NCBI RefSeq assembly: GCF_030411995.1
Contig: NZ_JASNRC010000001.1
Location: forward strand, 504,231 to 568,230
From: Massilia sp. YIM B02769
GTDB lineage: Bacteria > Pseudomonadota > Gammaproteobacteria > Burkholderiales > Burkholderiaceae_D
Direction: 5' to 3'
DNA length: 64,000 bases
The translations under genes and the position numbers were made by a program. A model generated the notes under the pieces. It made no database searches, was not told the DNA's origin, and saw nothing but the letters and a program-made list of their open reading frames with translations. Each line of letters starts with the position of its first letter. Within the stretch, counting starts at the first letter, position 1. Below, piece by piece: positions 1-8,049 of this stretch.

Positions 1-147
1 ATTTTCCAGATGGTGCGCCTGATGAACCGTTTACGCCAGCGCGTCGCACCCGACGAAGTGGCCAAGGCGCCAGCCACGCCGGAAGACATCCTGTTGCTCC
101 GTGAGATCCGGGATTCCCTGCGCAAAACCGAACCGCCGACACAGTGA
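1..147 (+). CDS. mscL: MscL large-conductance mechanosensitive channel, C-terminal fragment
   Basis: Only the last 48 codons are in the window; the frame is open from base 1 and stops at TGA 145-147. The fragment starts at the end of the second membrane helix ([12 protein letters not shown]) and runs through the charged linker into the short amphipathic cytoplasmic helix ending [11 protein letters not shown], which matches the conserved LLxEIRDLL tail of MscL. MscL is a homopentameric inner-membrane channel that opens under strong membrane tension to release solutes during hypo-osmotic shock. The stop overlaps the GTG start of the next gene, so the two may be co-transcribed. The identification rests on the tail alone. 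Confidence 0.8.
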   Translation: MFQMVRLMNRLRQRVAPDEVAKAPATPEDILLLREIRDSLRKTEPPTQ

Positions 148-1331
148 AAGACCTCGCCACCACGACTACCCCGGGCACGGCGCGACGCCTGTGGCTGCTC
201 TTCGCCCAGGCCGTCACGATCGTGCTGGCGATCTATTTCGTCCTGAGCGTCTTCCGGCCCGACTGGCTGGGCCGCACGGCGCCGCTGCAGGTACCGGTCG
301 GCCCCGGCGCCAAGACGGTGCCGGTGCTGCAGGCGCCAGCCGTGCCCGCTTCCGGCAGCTACCGCGAAGCGGCCGGGCGCGCCATGCCGGCGGTGGTGAA
401 CATCCTCACTAGCAAGGCTTCGCGCGAAGCGCATCCGATCCTGAAAGATCCCTTCTTCCGCCGCTTCTTCGGCGACCGCCTGCCGCCGCAGGAACAACTG
501 GCCAGCCTCGGCTCGGGTGTGATCGTCAGCGGCGAAGGCTATATCGTCACCAACAACCACGTGGTCGAGGGCGCGGACGCCATCGAAGTCGGCCTGGCCG
601 ATGGACGCAAGGCGGCAGCGAAAATCGTCGGCACCGACCCCGAGACCGACCTGGCTGTGATCCGCATCAAGGAGCGCGACCTGCCGGTGATGGTGCTGGG
701 CCAGCCCGACGAGGCGCGTGTCGGCGATGTGGTGCTGGCCATCGGCAATCCCTTCGGTGTCGGCCAGACCGTGACCATGGGCATCATCTCGGCCGTGGGG
801 CGCAACAACCTGCACATCAACCATTTCGAGAATTTCATCCAGACCGACGCGGCGATCAACTTCGGCAACTCGGGCGGGGCCCTGGTCGATACCCACGGCA
901 ATTTGCTGGGCATCAATTCGGCGATCTATTCCCAGACCGGCGGCTCGATCGGTATCGGCTTTGCCATTCCGGTGTCCACCGCGCGCACGGTGCTGGAATC
1001 GATCATCAAGCACGGGCAGGTGGTGCGCGGCTGGATCGGCATCGAATCCCAGGACATCACGCCCGAGCTGGCCACCAGCTTCGGCCTCGGGCGCCAGAGC
1101 GGGGCGATCATCGCCGGCGTGGTGCGCAACGGCCCGGCCGACCGTGCCGGCGTGCGCCCGGGCGACATCCTGCTGGCCGTCGAAGGCAAGCCGGTGGCAA
1201 ATACCGGGGAGATGCTGAACCTGGTGGCCCAGCTGGAACCGGGCGCCAGGGCCACACTCAAGTTGATGCGCGAGAACCGCGAATCCACGGTCGACGTGAC
1301 TGTCGGAAAACGCCCGCGCCAGCGCCAATAA
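144..1331 (+). CDS. Membrane-anchored HtrA/Do-family serine protease with one PDZ domain (DegS/AlgW-like)
   Basis: This is a 395-residue S1C trypsin-like endopeptidase acting in the periplasm. Residues about 15-37 form one hydrophobic segment that looks like an uncleaved N-terminal anchor. The protease domain follows, with the triad His139 (TNNHVV), Asp169 (ETDLAV) and Ser243 (GNSGGA), and then a single PDZ domain from about 290 to 385. One anchor plus one PDZ and a length near 395 fit the DegS/AlgW type, which senses misfolded outer-membrane proteins, better than soluble two-PDZ DegP. The start is GTG 144, overlapping the mscL stop. Its substrate, for example an anti-sigma factor, cannot be read from the sequence. 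Confidence 0.88.
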   Translation: MKDLATTTTPGTARRLWLLFAQAVTIVLAIYFVLSVFRPDWLGRTAPLQVPVGPGAKTVPVLQAPAVPASGSYREAAGRAMPAVVNILTSKASREAHPILKDPFFRRFFGDRLPPQEQLASLGSGVIVSGEGYIVTNNHVVEGADAIEVGLADGRKAAAKIVGTDPETDLAVIRIKERDLPVMVLGQPDEARVGDVVLAIGNPFGVGQTVTMGIISAVGRNNLHINHFENFIQTDAAINFGNSGGALVDTHGNLLGINSAIYSQTGGSIGIGFAIPVSTARTVLESIIKHGQVVRGWIGIESQDITPELATSFGLGRQSGAIIAGVVRNGPADRAGVRPGDILLAVEGKPVANTGEMLNLVAQLEPGARATLKLMRENRESTVDVTVGKRPRQRQ

Positions 1332-1352
1332 TTCTTCTTTTTCGGACTTTCC

Positions 1353-2039
1353 ATGCACCTGCGGGACCTGACCCAATACCTCACCGAACTCAAAGACAAC
1401 AACAGCCGCCCCTGGTTCATCATGAACAAACCGCGCTACGACATCCTGCGCGAAGAGTTCCATGATGTGGTCAGCCAATTGATCCGGGAATTGGCGAAAT
1501 TCGACCGTCAGGTTGCCGCCTGCGATCCGAAAAAGGCGATGTTCCGCATCAACCGCGACATCCGCTTTTCCAACGACAAGACGCCGTACAAAACGCGCTT
1601 TTCGGCCGGCATCGCGCCGAACGACAAGCGCCGTCCGAGCGCGGGTGCGGGCCCGACCTATTACTTCCAGATCGAAGGCGACGGCACGCTGGGCTTCGGC
1701 GCCGGCGAATACCTGCCGCCGAGCCCGCGTTTGAAAGCGATCCGCGAGCACATCGTCAACGATGCGACAGGATTTGCGAAAGTATTAAAGAATAAACACC
1801 TGCGCGCGACCTACCGCAGCCTGCTCGAGGAAGACCGGCTGCAGCGGCCGCCGAAAGGCTTCGACGCCAGCCACGAGCACATCGAGTACATCAAGCTGAA
1901 GAGCTTTTTTGCCTGGACCGAGGTGCCGCTGGCCCTGAACAAGCCGGAGCAACTGGTGCCGCAACTGGCGCGCGGATTCGAGGATGCGTTCGCGCTCGTC
2001 ACCTGGCTGCGCGGCGTGCCTTATACAAACGAAGAGTAG
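1353..2039 (+). CDS. DUF2461 (TIGR02453-like) family protein
   Basis: The protein has 228 residues and opens with MHLRDLTQYL. It carries the pattern typical of DUF2461: NNSRPWF near residue 17, then FRINRDIRFSNDKTPYKT near residues 65-82, then a YYFQIEGDG strand. The family is widespread and short, without a firmly established biochemical role, and I do not assign one. No signal peptide or membrane helix is visible, so it is probably cytosolic. It lies 21 nt after the protease gene and 12 nt before a cupin gene, which suggests one transcript. Confidence 0.75.
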   Translation: MHLRDLTQYLTELKDNNSRPWFIMNKPRYDILREEFHDVVSQLIRELAKFDRQVAACDPKKAMFRINRDIRFSNDKTPYKTRFSAGIAPNDKRRPSAGAGPTYYFQIEGDGTLGFGAGEYLPPSPRLKAIREHIVNDATGFAKVLKNKHLRATYRSLLEEDRLQRPPKGFDASHEHIEYIKLKSFFAWTEVPLALNKPEQLVPQLARGFEDAFALVTWLRGVPYTNEE

Positions 2040-2051
2040 AAAGGAGGCGAC

Positions 2052-2426
2052 ATGGCCTTGCAACACGCAGCATCGGGCGAACGGATCGCCTTGGAACGCG
2101 GCGAAGACGACATCGCCAATTTCACGTCGATCGCGCTGGCGAAGACCGAACACATGGAACTGATCCGGCTGGTCGTGCCGGTCGACAAACCCATGCCCGA
2201 GCACCGGGTCGAGGGCGAGATGACGCTGCTGTGCCTGCAAGGCGAGATCGCCTTCGACGCCCACGGCCGCACCATCGTGCTGCGTCCGAACGAGATGGTC
2301 TACCTGGCGGGCGGCGAACCGCATGCGATCCGCGCGAACACGGATGCGGTGGCCTTGATGACCATCCTGCTGGGGCCGGTGCGCACCGGCGGCCCGACGA
2401 ACGATCCGCGCGGGCAGGGTAGCTGA
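2052..2426 (+). CDS. Small single-domain cupin protein
   Basis: The 124-residue product has one cupin barrel. The region MPEHRVEGEMTLLCLQGEIAF contributes the first metal-binding-like motif (a His and Glu), and LRPNEMVYLAGGEPHAIRA is the typical second motif with a conserved His. Members are often metal-binding enzymes or ligand-binding modules; the substrate here is unknown. The start is well supported by a strong Shine-Dalgarno AAGGAGG at 2041-2047, five bases from the ATG. The gene ends just before an intergenic palindromic element. Confidence 0.78.
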   Translation: MALQHAASGERIALERGEDDIANFTSIALAKTEHMELIRLVVPVDKPMPEHRVEGEMTLLCLQGEIAFDAHGRTIVLRPNEMVYLAGGEPHAIRANTDAVALMTILLGPVRTGGPTNDPRGQGS

Positions 2427-2458
2427 GCCAGCACATTGGAAGTGCTGGCCGGAGGGAG

Positions 2459-2666
2459 GTAGGGTGGGCACGCTGTGCCCACGCGGAAGCATGAATGGTG
2501 TTACCAGCTTTTAAATCGCTTCGCTGGCAAATGTTTGCGCTTCCAAATGATCATTCGAAACATTTCGACATGATCGAGGCGCGGAACGTCGATCAGCCAA
2601 CAATGCCCGGCGTTCCGCGTGGGCACTTCGTGTTTGAGGCCCCCGGCCTCAAACACCCCACCCTAC
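2459..2666. repeat. REP doublet (BIME-like element), copy 1
   Basis: The element fills most of the gap between the cupin gene and gpsA. The left arm starts GTAG and forms a hairpin (GGTGGGCAC gct GTGCCCACGC). The right arm is its inverted counterpart and ends CCCACCCTAC at 2666. Inside the right arm sits a second perfect stem, GTGTTTGAGGC/GCCTCAAACAC, around a short C/G loop. The interior next to the right arm (CAGCCAACAATG, then GTTCCGCG) resembles the interiors of the copies at 9566 and 22124. A 65-codon open frame inside the element is not considered a gene. The structure fits GTAG-class REP sequences. Confidence 0.8.
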
Positions 2667-2730
2667 CGTTGAAGCCGCAGGCCAAGGGTTAGAGCTGCGG
2701 ATCATATTCGAGCCGCGGCTAACCCAGGCT

Positions 2731-3744
2731 TTACGCCAACTCATTCCTCGGATCACGCGCCAACAGCTGCGCCGCCATTTCCTTGGCGTCGTAGCCATCG
2801 AACAGCACCGCCGCCACCGCATTCGTGATCGGCATGTCCACGCCCAGCTTGGCCGCCAGTTCGCGCACCGCCTTCGAGCAAGGCACGCCCTCGGCCACGT
2901 GACCGAGCTCGGCCACGATGGTCGCCAGCGGCTTGCCTTCGGCCAGCGCCAGGCCCACACGGCGGTTGCGCGACAAATCCCCGGTGCAGGTCAGGATCAA
3001 ATCGCCCATTCCGGTCAGCCCCATGAAGGTGCCGGCCTGCGCTCCCAGCGCCTCGCCCAGACGGGTAATTTCCGCCAGCCCGCGCGTGATCAAGGCCGCG
3101 CGCGCATTCAGGCCCAGCCCCAGCCCGTCGGCCGTCCCGGTGGCAATTGCCAGCACGTTCTTCACCGCGCCGCCTACTTCCACGCCGATCAGATCGTCGC
3201 AGGCATACACGCGCAGGTTGCCGCCGTGCACTGCGCCGACCACGCGCTCGCGCAGTTCGGCGGACGCGGACGCCACCGTCAGCGCGCAAGGCAGGCCCTT
3301 TGCCACTTCCTGCGCGAACGACGGCCCCGACAGCGCCGCGCCCGGCACGCCGTCCCCCAGGATTTCGCGCACCACCTGGTGCGGCAGCAAGCCGGTGCCG
3401 TACTCGAAGCCCTTGCACAGCCACACCACGTTCGGAATCCGGCGGCCCTTCAGGCTTTCCAGCAGCGGACGCAGCCCCGCCACCGGGCAGGCCGCGATCA
3501 GCAGCGGCGCCTCGTCATCAAGCGCCTCGCAGACGTGCGCCAGGGCAGCATCGAAATCGGCGGTCACGCGCAGCGCATCGGGCAGCGGCTGGCCCGGCAG
3601 GTAATGGGTGTTCTCGCGGGCGGCCTCGGTGGCGGCCATTTGTTCGGCATTGCGGCCCCACAGCAGCACATCGTGGCGCGCGGCGACGGCGATCGCCACC
3701 GCGGTGCCCCAGGCGCCCGCGCCCAGCACGGTAATCTTGTTCAT
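2731..3744 (-). CDS. gpsA: Glycerol-3-phosphate dehydrogenase [NAD(P)+]
   Basis: GpsA reduces dihydroxyacetone phosphate to sn-glycerol 3-phosphate, the backbone of membrane phospholipids, in the cytosol. The product has 337 residues. The N-terminal Rossmann motif is [10 protein letters not shown], the conserved catalytic-lysine region is [12 protein letters not shown], and the C-terminal helical domain carries [11 protein letters not shown]. The frame is open six codons further upstream, but the ATG at 3744 is preferred: it has GGAG six bases upstream and gives the usual N-terminus MNKITVLG. It is the last gene of the minus-strand run rhodanese-grxC-secB-SH3-gpsA, and secB next to gpsA is a classic pairing. 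Confidence 0.95.
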   Translation of the reverse strand: MNKITVLGAGAWGTAVAIAVAARHDVLLWGRNAEQMAATEAARENTHYLPGQPLPDALRVTADFDAALAHVCEALDDEAPLLIAACPVAGLRPLLESLKGRRIPNVVWLCKGFEYGTGLLPHQVVREILGDGVPGAALSGPSFAQEVAKGLPCALTVASASAELRERVVGAVHGGNLRVYACDDLIGVEVGGAVKNVLAIATGTADGLGLGLNARAALITRGLAEITRLGEALGAQAGTFMGLTGMGDLILTCTGDLSRNRRVGLALAEGKPLATIVAELGHVAEGVPCSKAVRELAAKLGVDMPITNAVAAVLFDGYDAKEMAAQLLARDPRNELA

Positions 3745-3771
3745 GTTCTCCAGTTCTTGCATGGTATCCGT

Positions 3772-4215
3772 TCAGTTGCCCCAGACGTCGGTGTTGCGCA
3801 CGAAGCCGACGATGCCGTCGCGGTGACGCACCTGGGTCCAGCCAGTACCGAGCGTATCGATCAGTTCCAGCAGCACGCCTTTGTCGGCGGTCATCACCAG
3901 CGCCGCGTTGTCGTCGGGCGAGGCGCGCACTTTCGCTTGCGCCGTTTTCACGACGACATTGCGCCGCGCCACCAGGCCCTTCGCTTCGGTCCAGGACAAT
4001 TCGCCCTCGGCATCGCGCACCTTCACCCAGTCGCCGTAGCGCGCCACGATTTCGAGCGGCATGCCGCGCGGCGCCACATAGCGCTTGCTGCCCTTGGCCG
4101 ATGGCGTGTCATAGAGGACCACGGAAGGCACGCCGACCGAGCGGAAGTCGAGGGCGGACGCGGCGCCGCATGCCAGCATCAGCAGCACGCTTGCAAAGGA
4201 TCGGGAAAGGGTCAT
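3772..4215 (-). CDS. Secreted protein with two SH3-like domains
   Basis: The protein has 147 residues. The first 21 or so (MTLSRSFASVLLMLACGAASA) are a likely Sec signal peptide. The rest reads as two bacterial SH3-like barrels: one around VLYDTPSAKGSKRYVAPRG with WVKVRD, the other around KVRASPDDNAALVM with WTQVRHRDGIVGFV. Such domains usually bind cell-wall peptides or act as modules of envelope proteins; the ligand is unknown. It sits between secB and gpsA, only 27 nt from the gpsA start, so it is probably co-transcribed. The ATG at 4215 was chosen because it begins the signal peptide. Confidence 0.75.
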   Translation of the reverse strand: MTLSRSFASVLLMLACGAASALDFRSVGVPSVVLYDTPSAKGSKRYVAPRGMPLEIVARYGDWVKVRDAEGELSWTEAKGLVARRNVVVKTAQAKVRASPDDNAALVMTADKGVLLELIDTLGTGWTQVRHRDGIVGFVRNTDVWGN

Positions 4216-4330
4216 CGCGGGGCCCCGGGTTGGTAAAACCAGACGCCAATATGGCAGGAAGGACAGTCGCAGCCTGCGGCTGCCCGTCGAGATCGGCAGC
4301 GCAGCCGCGGTATGACCAGGCTGCGCCGAT

Positions 4331-4348
4331 GCCGCCCATGAGGGCGGC
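4331..4348. other. Perfect GC-rich stem-loop after secB
   Basis: GCCGCCC, a four-base loop ATGA, and GGGCGGC form a perfect 7-bp stem ten bases beyond the secB stop and before the SH3 gene. There is no T-run on either strand, so it is not a canonical terminator. It may slow or protect the secB end of the transcript; that is inference. Confidence 0.4.
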
Positions 4349-4357
4349 GGGTACTGC

Positions 4358-4819
4358 TTAGTTTGCCGGTGCTGCGGCAGCGGCTTCGGCCATTGCCTGG
4401 CGACGCTGCTGGTAGAACACTTCGAAGTTGATCTCGGCCAGGTGCACAGGCGGGAAGCCGGCACGGGTGATCACGTCGGCGATGTTGCTGCGCAGGTAAG
4501 GGTAAACGATGTTCGGGCAGCCGATGCCCAGCAGCGGATCCATCTGGTCGGCAGGGATGTTGCGTGCCTCGAAGATGCCGGCTTGCTTGCCTTCAACCAG
4601 GAAAGCGACCTTGTCCTTGACCTTGGCGGTCACGGTGATGGTGACGGTCGACTCGTAGATGCCATCGGCGATGGCTTCGGCGCCGACATCCAGCGAGACC
4701 TCGATGGTCGGGGCTTCCTGCTCGAGGAAGATCGCCGGGGAATTCGGTTGCTCCAGCGACATGTCTTTCAGGTAGACGCGTTGGATTTGGAATACTGGTT
4801 GCAGGTTTTCGTCAGACAT
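4358..4819 (-). CDS. secB: SecB export chaperone
   Basis: SecB is a homotetrameric cytosolic chaperone that keeps outer-membrane and periplasmic precursors unfolded and hands them to SecA. The 153-residue product has the family signatures [14 protein letters not shown] at residues 10-23 and [14 protein letters not shown] near residues 97-110, and a tail rich in Ala and Glu. Length and spacing are normal. Its position downstream of grxC and upstream of gpsA is the usual betaproteobacterial arrangement. A single REP hairpin lies between grxC and secB. Confidence 0.96.
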   Translation of the reverse strand: MSDENLQPVFQIQRVYLKDMSLEQPNSPAIFLEQEAPTIEVSLDVGAEAIADGIYESTVTITVTAKVKDKVAFLVEGKQAGIFEARNIPADQMDPLLGIGCPNIVYPYLRSNIADVITRAGFPPVHLAEINFEVFYQQRRQAMAEAAAAAPAN

Positions 4820-4970
4820 GGAACGCTTTCGTTATGGAGTAAAAGGGACGGCAACGCGCCGCCCCGATGGGCTTGGAGTCAAACGCACCGGCAATTGTAT
4901 CAAAATCAATTTGGATGCAATAGCTCCGGCGGCGGGCCATTTTGCGGCAATCCCGCGCCGGCGCTGGCCC

Positions 4971-4994
4971 GTAGGGTGGGGACTCGTCCCCACC
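4971..4994 (+). repeat. Single REP hairpin
   Basis: The sequence GTAG is followed by the stem GGTGGGGAC tc GTCCCCACC. It has the same architecture as the other copies but a different stem sequence with matching changes on both sides (GGGGAC/GTCCCC in place of GGGCAC/GTGCCC). No inverted partner is recognisable before grxC. It lies between the secB start and the grxC stop. Confidence 0.7.
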
Positions 4995-5053
4995 AAAAGA
5001 AGCGGCAATCCAGCTTGGCGTTACCAGGTGCCATCAACCCCGGTTAGACCCGA

Positions 5054-5320
5054 TTATTCGCCCTTGAGCAGCGGGTCCAGGCGTCCTGCCTGATCCAGCG
5101 CATACAAATCGTCGAAACCGCCCACGTGGGTTTCGCCCACGTAAATCTGCGGCACGGTACGGCGGCCGGTCTTTTGCATCATGATCTGGCGCTGTTCCGG
5201 GTCCAGGTCGACGCGGATGCGTTCGATCTCGGTCACGCCCTTGGCTTCGAGCAGGCGCTCGGCGCGGACGCAGTAGGGGCAGCTGGCGGTGTGGTACAGG
5301 ACAACGTGTGCGCTCATCAT
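5054..5320 (-). CDS. grxC: Glutaredoxin 3
   Basis: This is an 88-residue dithiol glutaredoxin that reduces protein disulfides and glutathionylated proteins using glutathione. The active site CPYC is at residues 14-17, the cis-proline motif is RRTVPQIYV, and the glutathione-binding GGFDDL follows. Two ATG codons lie in tandem (5320 and 5317) behind AAGGAAG, so the exact start is ambiguous by one residue. The gene lies between the rhodanese gene and secB on the minus strand and is probably part of the same operon. Confidence 0.94.
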   Translation of the reverse strand: MMSAHVVLYHTASCPYCVRAERLLEAKGVTEIERIRVDLDPEQRQIMMQKTGRRTVPQIYVGETHVGGFDDLYALDQAGRLDPLLKGE

Positions 5321-5342
5321 TCTTCCTTCCAGATTCTTTGGT

Positions 5343-5744
5343 TTACTTGGTGACCGGCAGGCCGGCCGTGGTCCAGGCGTTCATGCCGCCTTCCAGGCTG
5401 ACCACGTCGTCGAAGCCGGCCGCTTTCAGCTGGCGCGCCGCCTTGTCGGCACGCGCGCCGCTCTGGCATACGACCACGATGGTGCGGGTTTTCGATTTTT
5501 CAAGTTCACCGATGCGATTGCCCAAGTCTGCCAGCGGAATGTTTTTCGCGTCGCGCAGGTGGCTGGCGGCGAACTCGTCGGCGCTACGGACGTCCAGCAC
5601 CGTGGTCTTGCCGCGGTTGATGAACTGGGTCACTTGCAGAGCGGTAGCGCGGCGGCCCTTCGGCATGAGCGCCGGGAACAGCAGCGCGCCACCCGAAATG
5701 GCAGCAATTGCAACAATGAAGATATTATCGAGGATGAATTTCAC
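5343..5744 (-). CDS. Membrane-anchored rhodanese-domain protein (YibN-like)
   Basis: The protein has 133 residues from a GTG start at 5744. A hydrophobic N-terminal segment (FIVAIAAISGGALLFPAL) anchors it in the inner membrane, and a rhodanese domain follows. The domain has LDVRSADEFAASHL and an active-site loop VCQSGARAD whose cysteine would carry the persulfide. The frame is open 11 codons further upstream, but GTG 5744 has GGAAG in front and gives the normal start of this family. It is the first gene of the grxC-secB-gpsA run and is divergent from gpmA. The sulfur acceptor is not known. Confidence 0.85.
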   Translation of the reverse strand: MKFILDNIFIVAIAAISGGALLFPALMPKGRRATALQVTQFINRGKTTVLDVRSADEFAASHLRDAKNIPLADLGNRIGELEKSKTRTIVVVCQSGARADKAARQLKAAGFDDVVSLEGGMNAWTTAGLPVTK

Positions 5745-5851
5745 AAGGCTTCCATTGGTTGAAGTCAATCCGAGCATTATAAAATAGAAGCCGGACCGGG
5801 CATCGGTTGGGGCTTCGAGAAACTTTTTGCAGACTTTTTAAAGAAGAGCTT

Positions 5852-6598
5852 ATGTACAAGATCGTATTCATGCGCCATGGCGAATCCACCTGGAACCTCG
5901 AGAACCGTTTCACCGGCTGGACCGACGTCGACCTCACCGAGAAGGGCGTCAACGAAGCGCGCACCGCCGGTCGCGTACTGCGCGAAGCCGGTTTCGCCTT
6001 CGACCTGGCCTACACCTCGGTCCTGAAGCGCGCCATCCGCACCCTCTGGCTGGCCCTGGACGAAATGGACCAGATGTACCTGCCGATCATCAACGACTGG
6101 CGCCTGAACGAGCGCCACTATGGCGCCCTGCAAGGCCTCGACAAGGCCGAGACCGCCGCCAAATTCGGCGACGAGCAGGTGCTGGTCTGGCGCCGCAGCT
6201 ACGACACCCCGCCGCCGAGCCTGGAAGAGTCGGACGAGCGCGTGTCGTTCAAGGACCCGCGCTACGCCGGTCTCGACAAGGCCCAGATCCCGCTCACCGA
6301 ATGCCTGAAGGACACCGTGGCGCGCGTGATGCCGGCCTGGGACGAGGAAATCGCGCCGGCCATCCGCGCCGGCAAGCAGATCCTGATCTCGGCCCACGGC
6401 AATAGCCTGCGCGCCATCATCAAGATGCTCGACAACATCAGCGACACCGACATCGTCGGCCTGAACATTCCGAATGGCCAGCCGCTGGTGTACGAGCTCG
6501 ACGAGAACCTGAAGCCGATCCGCCACTACTACCTGGGCGACCAGGACGCCATCAATGCCGCCATGGCGGCCGTGGCCAACCAAGGGAAGGCGAAGTAA
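5852..6598 (+). CDS. gpmA: 2,3-bisphosphoglycerate-dependent phosphoglycerate mutase
   Basis: GpmA interconverts 3- and 2-phosphoglycerate in glycolysis and gluconeogenesis. The 248-residue product has the phosphohistidine motif MRHGEST with His9, the substrate-binding NRFTGW and RLNERHYG, and the second catalytic histidine His182 in SAHGNSLRA. The open frame begins 15 codons earlier, but ATG 5852 gives the standard [10 protein letters not shown] start and follows AAGAAGAG. Divergent from the rhodanese gene and followed four bases later by the EnvC-type gene. Confidence 0.96.
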   Translation: MYKIVFMRHGESTWNLENRFTGWTDVDLTEKGVNEARTAGRVLREAGFAFDLAYTSVLKRAIRTLWLALDEMDQMYLPIINDWRLNERHYGALQGLDKAETAAKFGDEQVLVWRRSYDTPPPSLEESDERVSFKDPRYAGLDKAQIPLTECLKDTVARVMPAWDEEIAPAIRAGKQILISAHGNSLRAIIKMLDNISDTDIVGLNIPNGQPLVYELDENLKPIRHYYLGDQDAINAAMAAVANQGKAK

Positions 6599-6601
6599 GT
6601 C

Positions 6602-8041
6602 TTGTATTTCCAAGTAAAGAAGTCGGCCGGCAGCGCGCTGCTGCACGGCCTGCTGGCCCTCGCACTGGTCCTGCCATACGCAGGCCAGGCGCTGGCCGCC
6701 GGCAAGCCTACCGAGCGCAGCCGTCAAAAGGCGGCCGCCGAAGCCAAGCGCGCCGGCATCCAGAAACAATTGTCGGTGCTGAAGAAAGAGATCAGCCGTA
6801 CCGAGGACGAGAAGGAAGACGTGGCCGATGACCTGGCCGAGTCGGAAGCGGCCATCTCGAACGCCAACCGGGCCTTGCGCGACCTTGCCAACGAGCAGCA
6901 GGAAACCAATGCCCGTCTGCAGGACCTGGCCACCGAACATCAGCGTCTCGAACAAACAATTGTTGCGCAGAAAAAACAATTGTCGGCTCTGCTGCGTGAG
7001 CACTATGTCGCCGGCAACGAGGACCGCATCAAGCTACTGCTCTCGGGCGACAACCCGAACCGCATCAACCGCGATTTGCAGATGATGGCCTATGTGTCGC
7101 AGGCCCAGGCGCGCCTGATCGGTTCGCTGAACGCGAACCTGGCGCAGGTGCAGGAAAACCGCGACAAGGTCGAGAACGCCAAGACCGAGCTGGAAGAAAT
7201 CGCCCAGGAACAGCGCGACCAGAAATCGGTCCTGGAAAAAGAAAAGACCAAGCGTGCCGCCCTGCTCAGCAACTTGTCGAGCAAGCTGGTGGCCCAGCGC
7301 AAGCAGGCCGATACCCTGCAGCGCGACGAGCAGCGCATGAGCGGCCTGGTCGACAAGCTGACCGTGCTCATCCGTCAGCAGGCAGAAGCCGAGCGCAAGC
7401 GCCAGGAAGCCCTGGCCGCCGCCCGTGCCAAGGCCGCTGCCGAAGCCAAGGCCCGCGCCGAAGCGCGCGCCGCCGCCAAGGCCGAGCGTGAACGCGAGCG
7501 CGAACGCCTGGCGCGCGAAGCGAAGAAAGCCGGCAAGCCGGCGCCGAAACCGCTGCCCGAGCCGGAAGAGCCGAAGGTGGCCGAGCAGCCGCAGCAGGAA
7601 GAGCGTACGCCGGATATTTCCCTGGCGCCAGCGGCGCCGGCCGGGGCATTCGCCAAGATGAAAGGGCGCCTGAGCAGCCCGCTGAGCGGCACCATTGCCG
7701 CGCGCTTCGGCGCCAAGCGCGGCGGCGACGGCCCGAGCTGGAAGGGCATGTTCATCAAGGCGCCGGAAGGCAGCGAGGTGCGCGCCGTGGCCGTCGGCCG
7801 CGTGGTGCACTCGGGCTGGATGCGCGGCTTCGGCAATTTGATCATCGTCGACCACGGCGGCGATTACCTGTCGATCTATGCCAACAACCAGACCCTGCTC
7901 AAACGTGTGGGCGACGCCGTGCGCGCCGGGGAGCCGATCGCGAGCGCGGGCAATACCGGCGGTAACGAAGAATCGGGTCTATACTTCGAGCTCAGGCATC
8001 TTGGCAAGGCATTCGATCCGGCGAGCTGGATCAACTTCTAG
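6602..8041 (+). CDS. EnvC-type murein hydrolase activator (degenerate LytM/M23 domain)
   Basis: The predicted 479-residue exported protein starts at TTG 6602; no in-frame ATG precedes the signal peptide, so the start is provisional. After the signal peptide (cleavage near QALAAG) comes a long coiled coil, residues about 40-265, then an Ala/Arg/Glu-rich stretch and a Pro/Glu-rich linker. The C-terminal M23/LytM fold covers about residues 355-479. The zinc ligands of active M23 peptidases are missing: the usual His-x3-Asp site reads SWKGMFI, and the usual HxH site reads YANNQ. That combination is typical of EnvC, which activates AmiA/AmiB amidases at the septum rather than cutting murein itself. 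Confidence 0.85.
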   Translation: MYFQVKKSAGSALLHGLLALALVLPYAGQALAAGKPTERSRQKAAAEAKRAGIQKQLSVLKKEISRTEDEKEDVADDLAESEAAISNANRALRDLANEQQETNARLQDLATEHQRLEQTIVAQKKQLSALLREHYVAGNEDRIKLLLSGDNPNRINRDLQMMAYVSQAQARLIGSLNANLAQVQENRDKVENAKTELEEIAQEQRDQKSVLEKEKTKRAALLSNLSSKLVAQRKQADTLQRDEQRMSGLVDKLTVLIRQQAEAERKRQEALAAARAKAAAEAKARAEARAAAKAERERERERLAREAKKAGKPAPKPLPEPEEPKVAEQPQQEERTPDISLAPAAPAGAFAKMKGRLSSPLSGTIAARFGAKRGGDGPSWKGMFIKAPEGSEVRAVAVGRVVHSGWMRGFGNLIIVDHGGDYLSIYANNQTLLKRVGDAVRAGEPIASAGNTGGNEESGLYFELRHLGKAFDPASWINF

Positions 8042-8049
8042 GGGTAGCA

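Noticed and set aside
2495..2692. 65-codon open frame inside the first BIME
   Set aside because: It runs through the palindromic arm and ends just beyond it; no conserved pattern or ribosome site.
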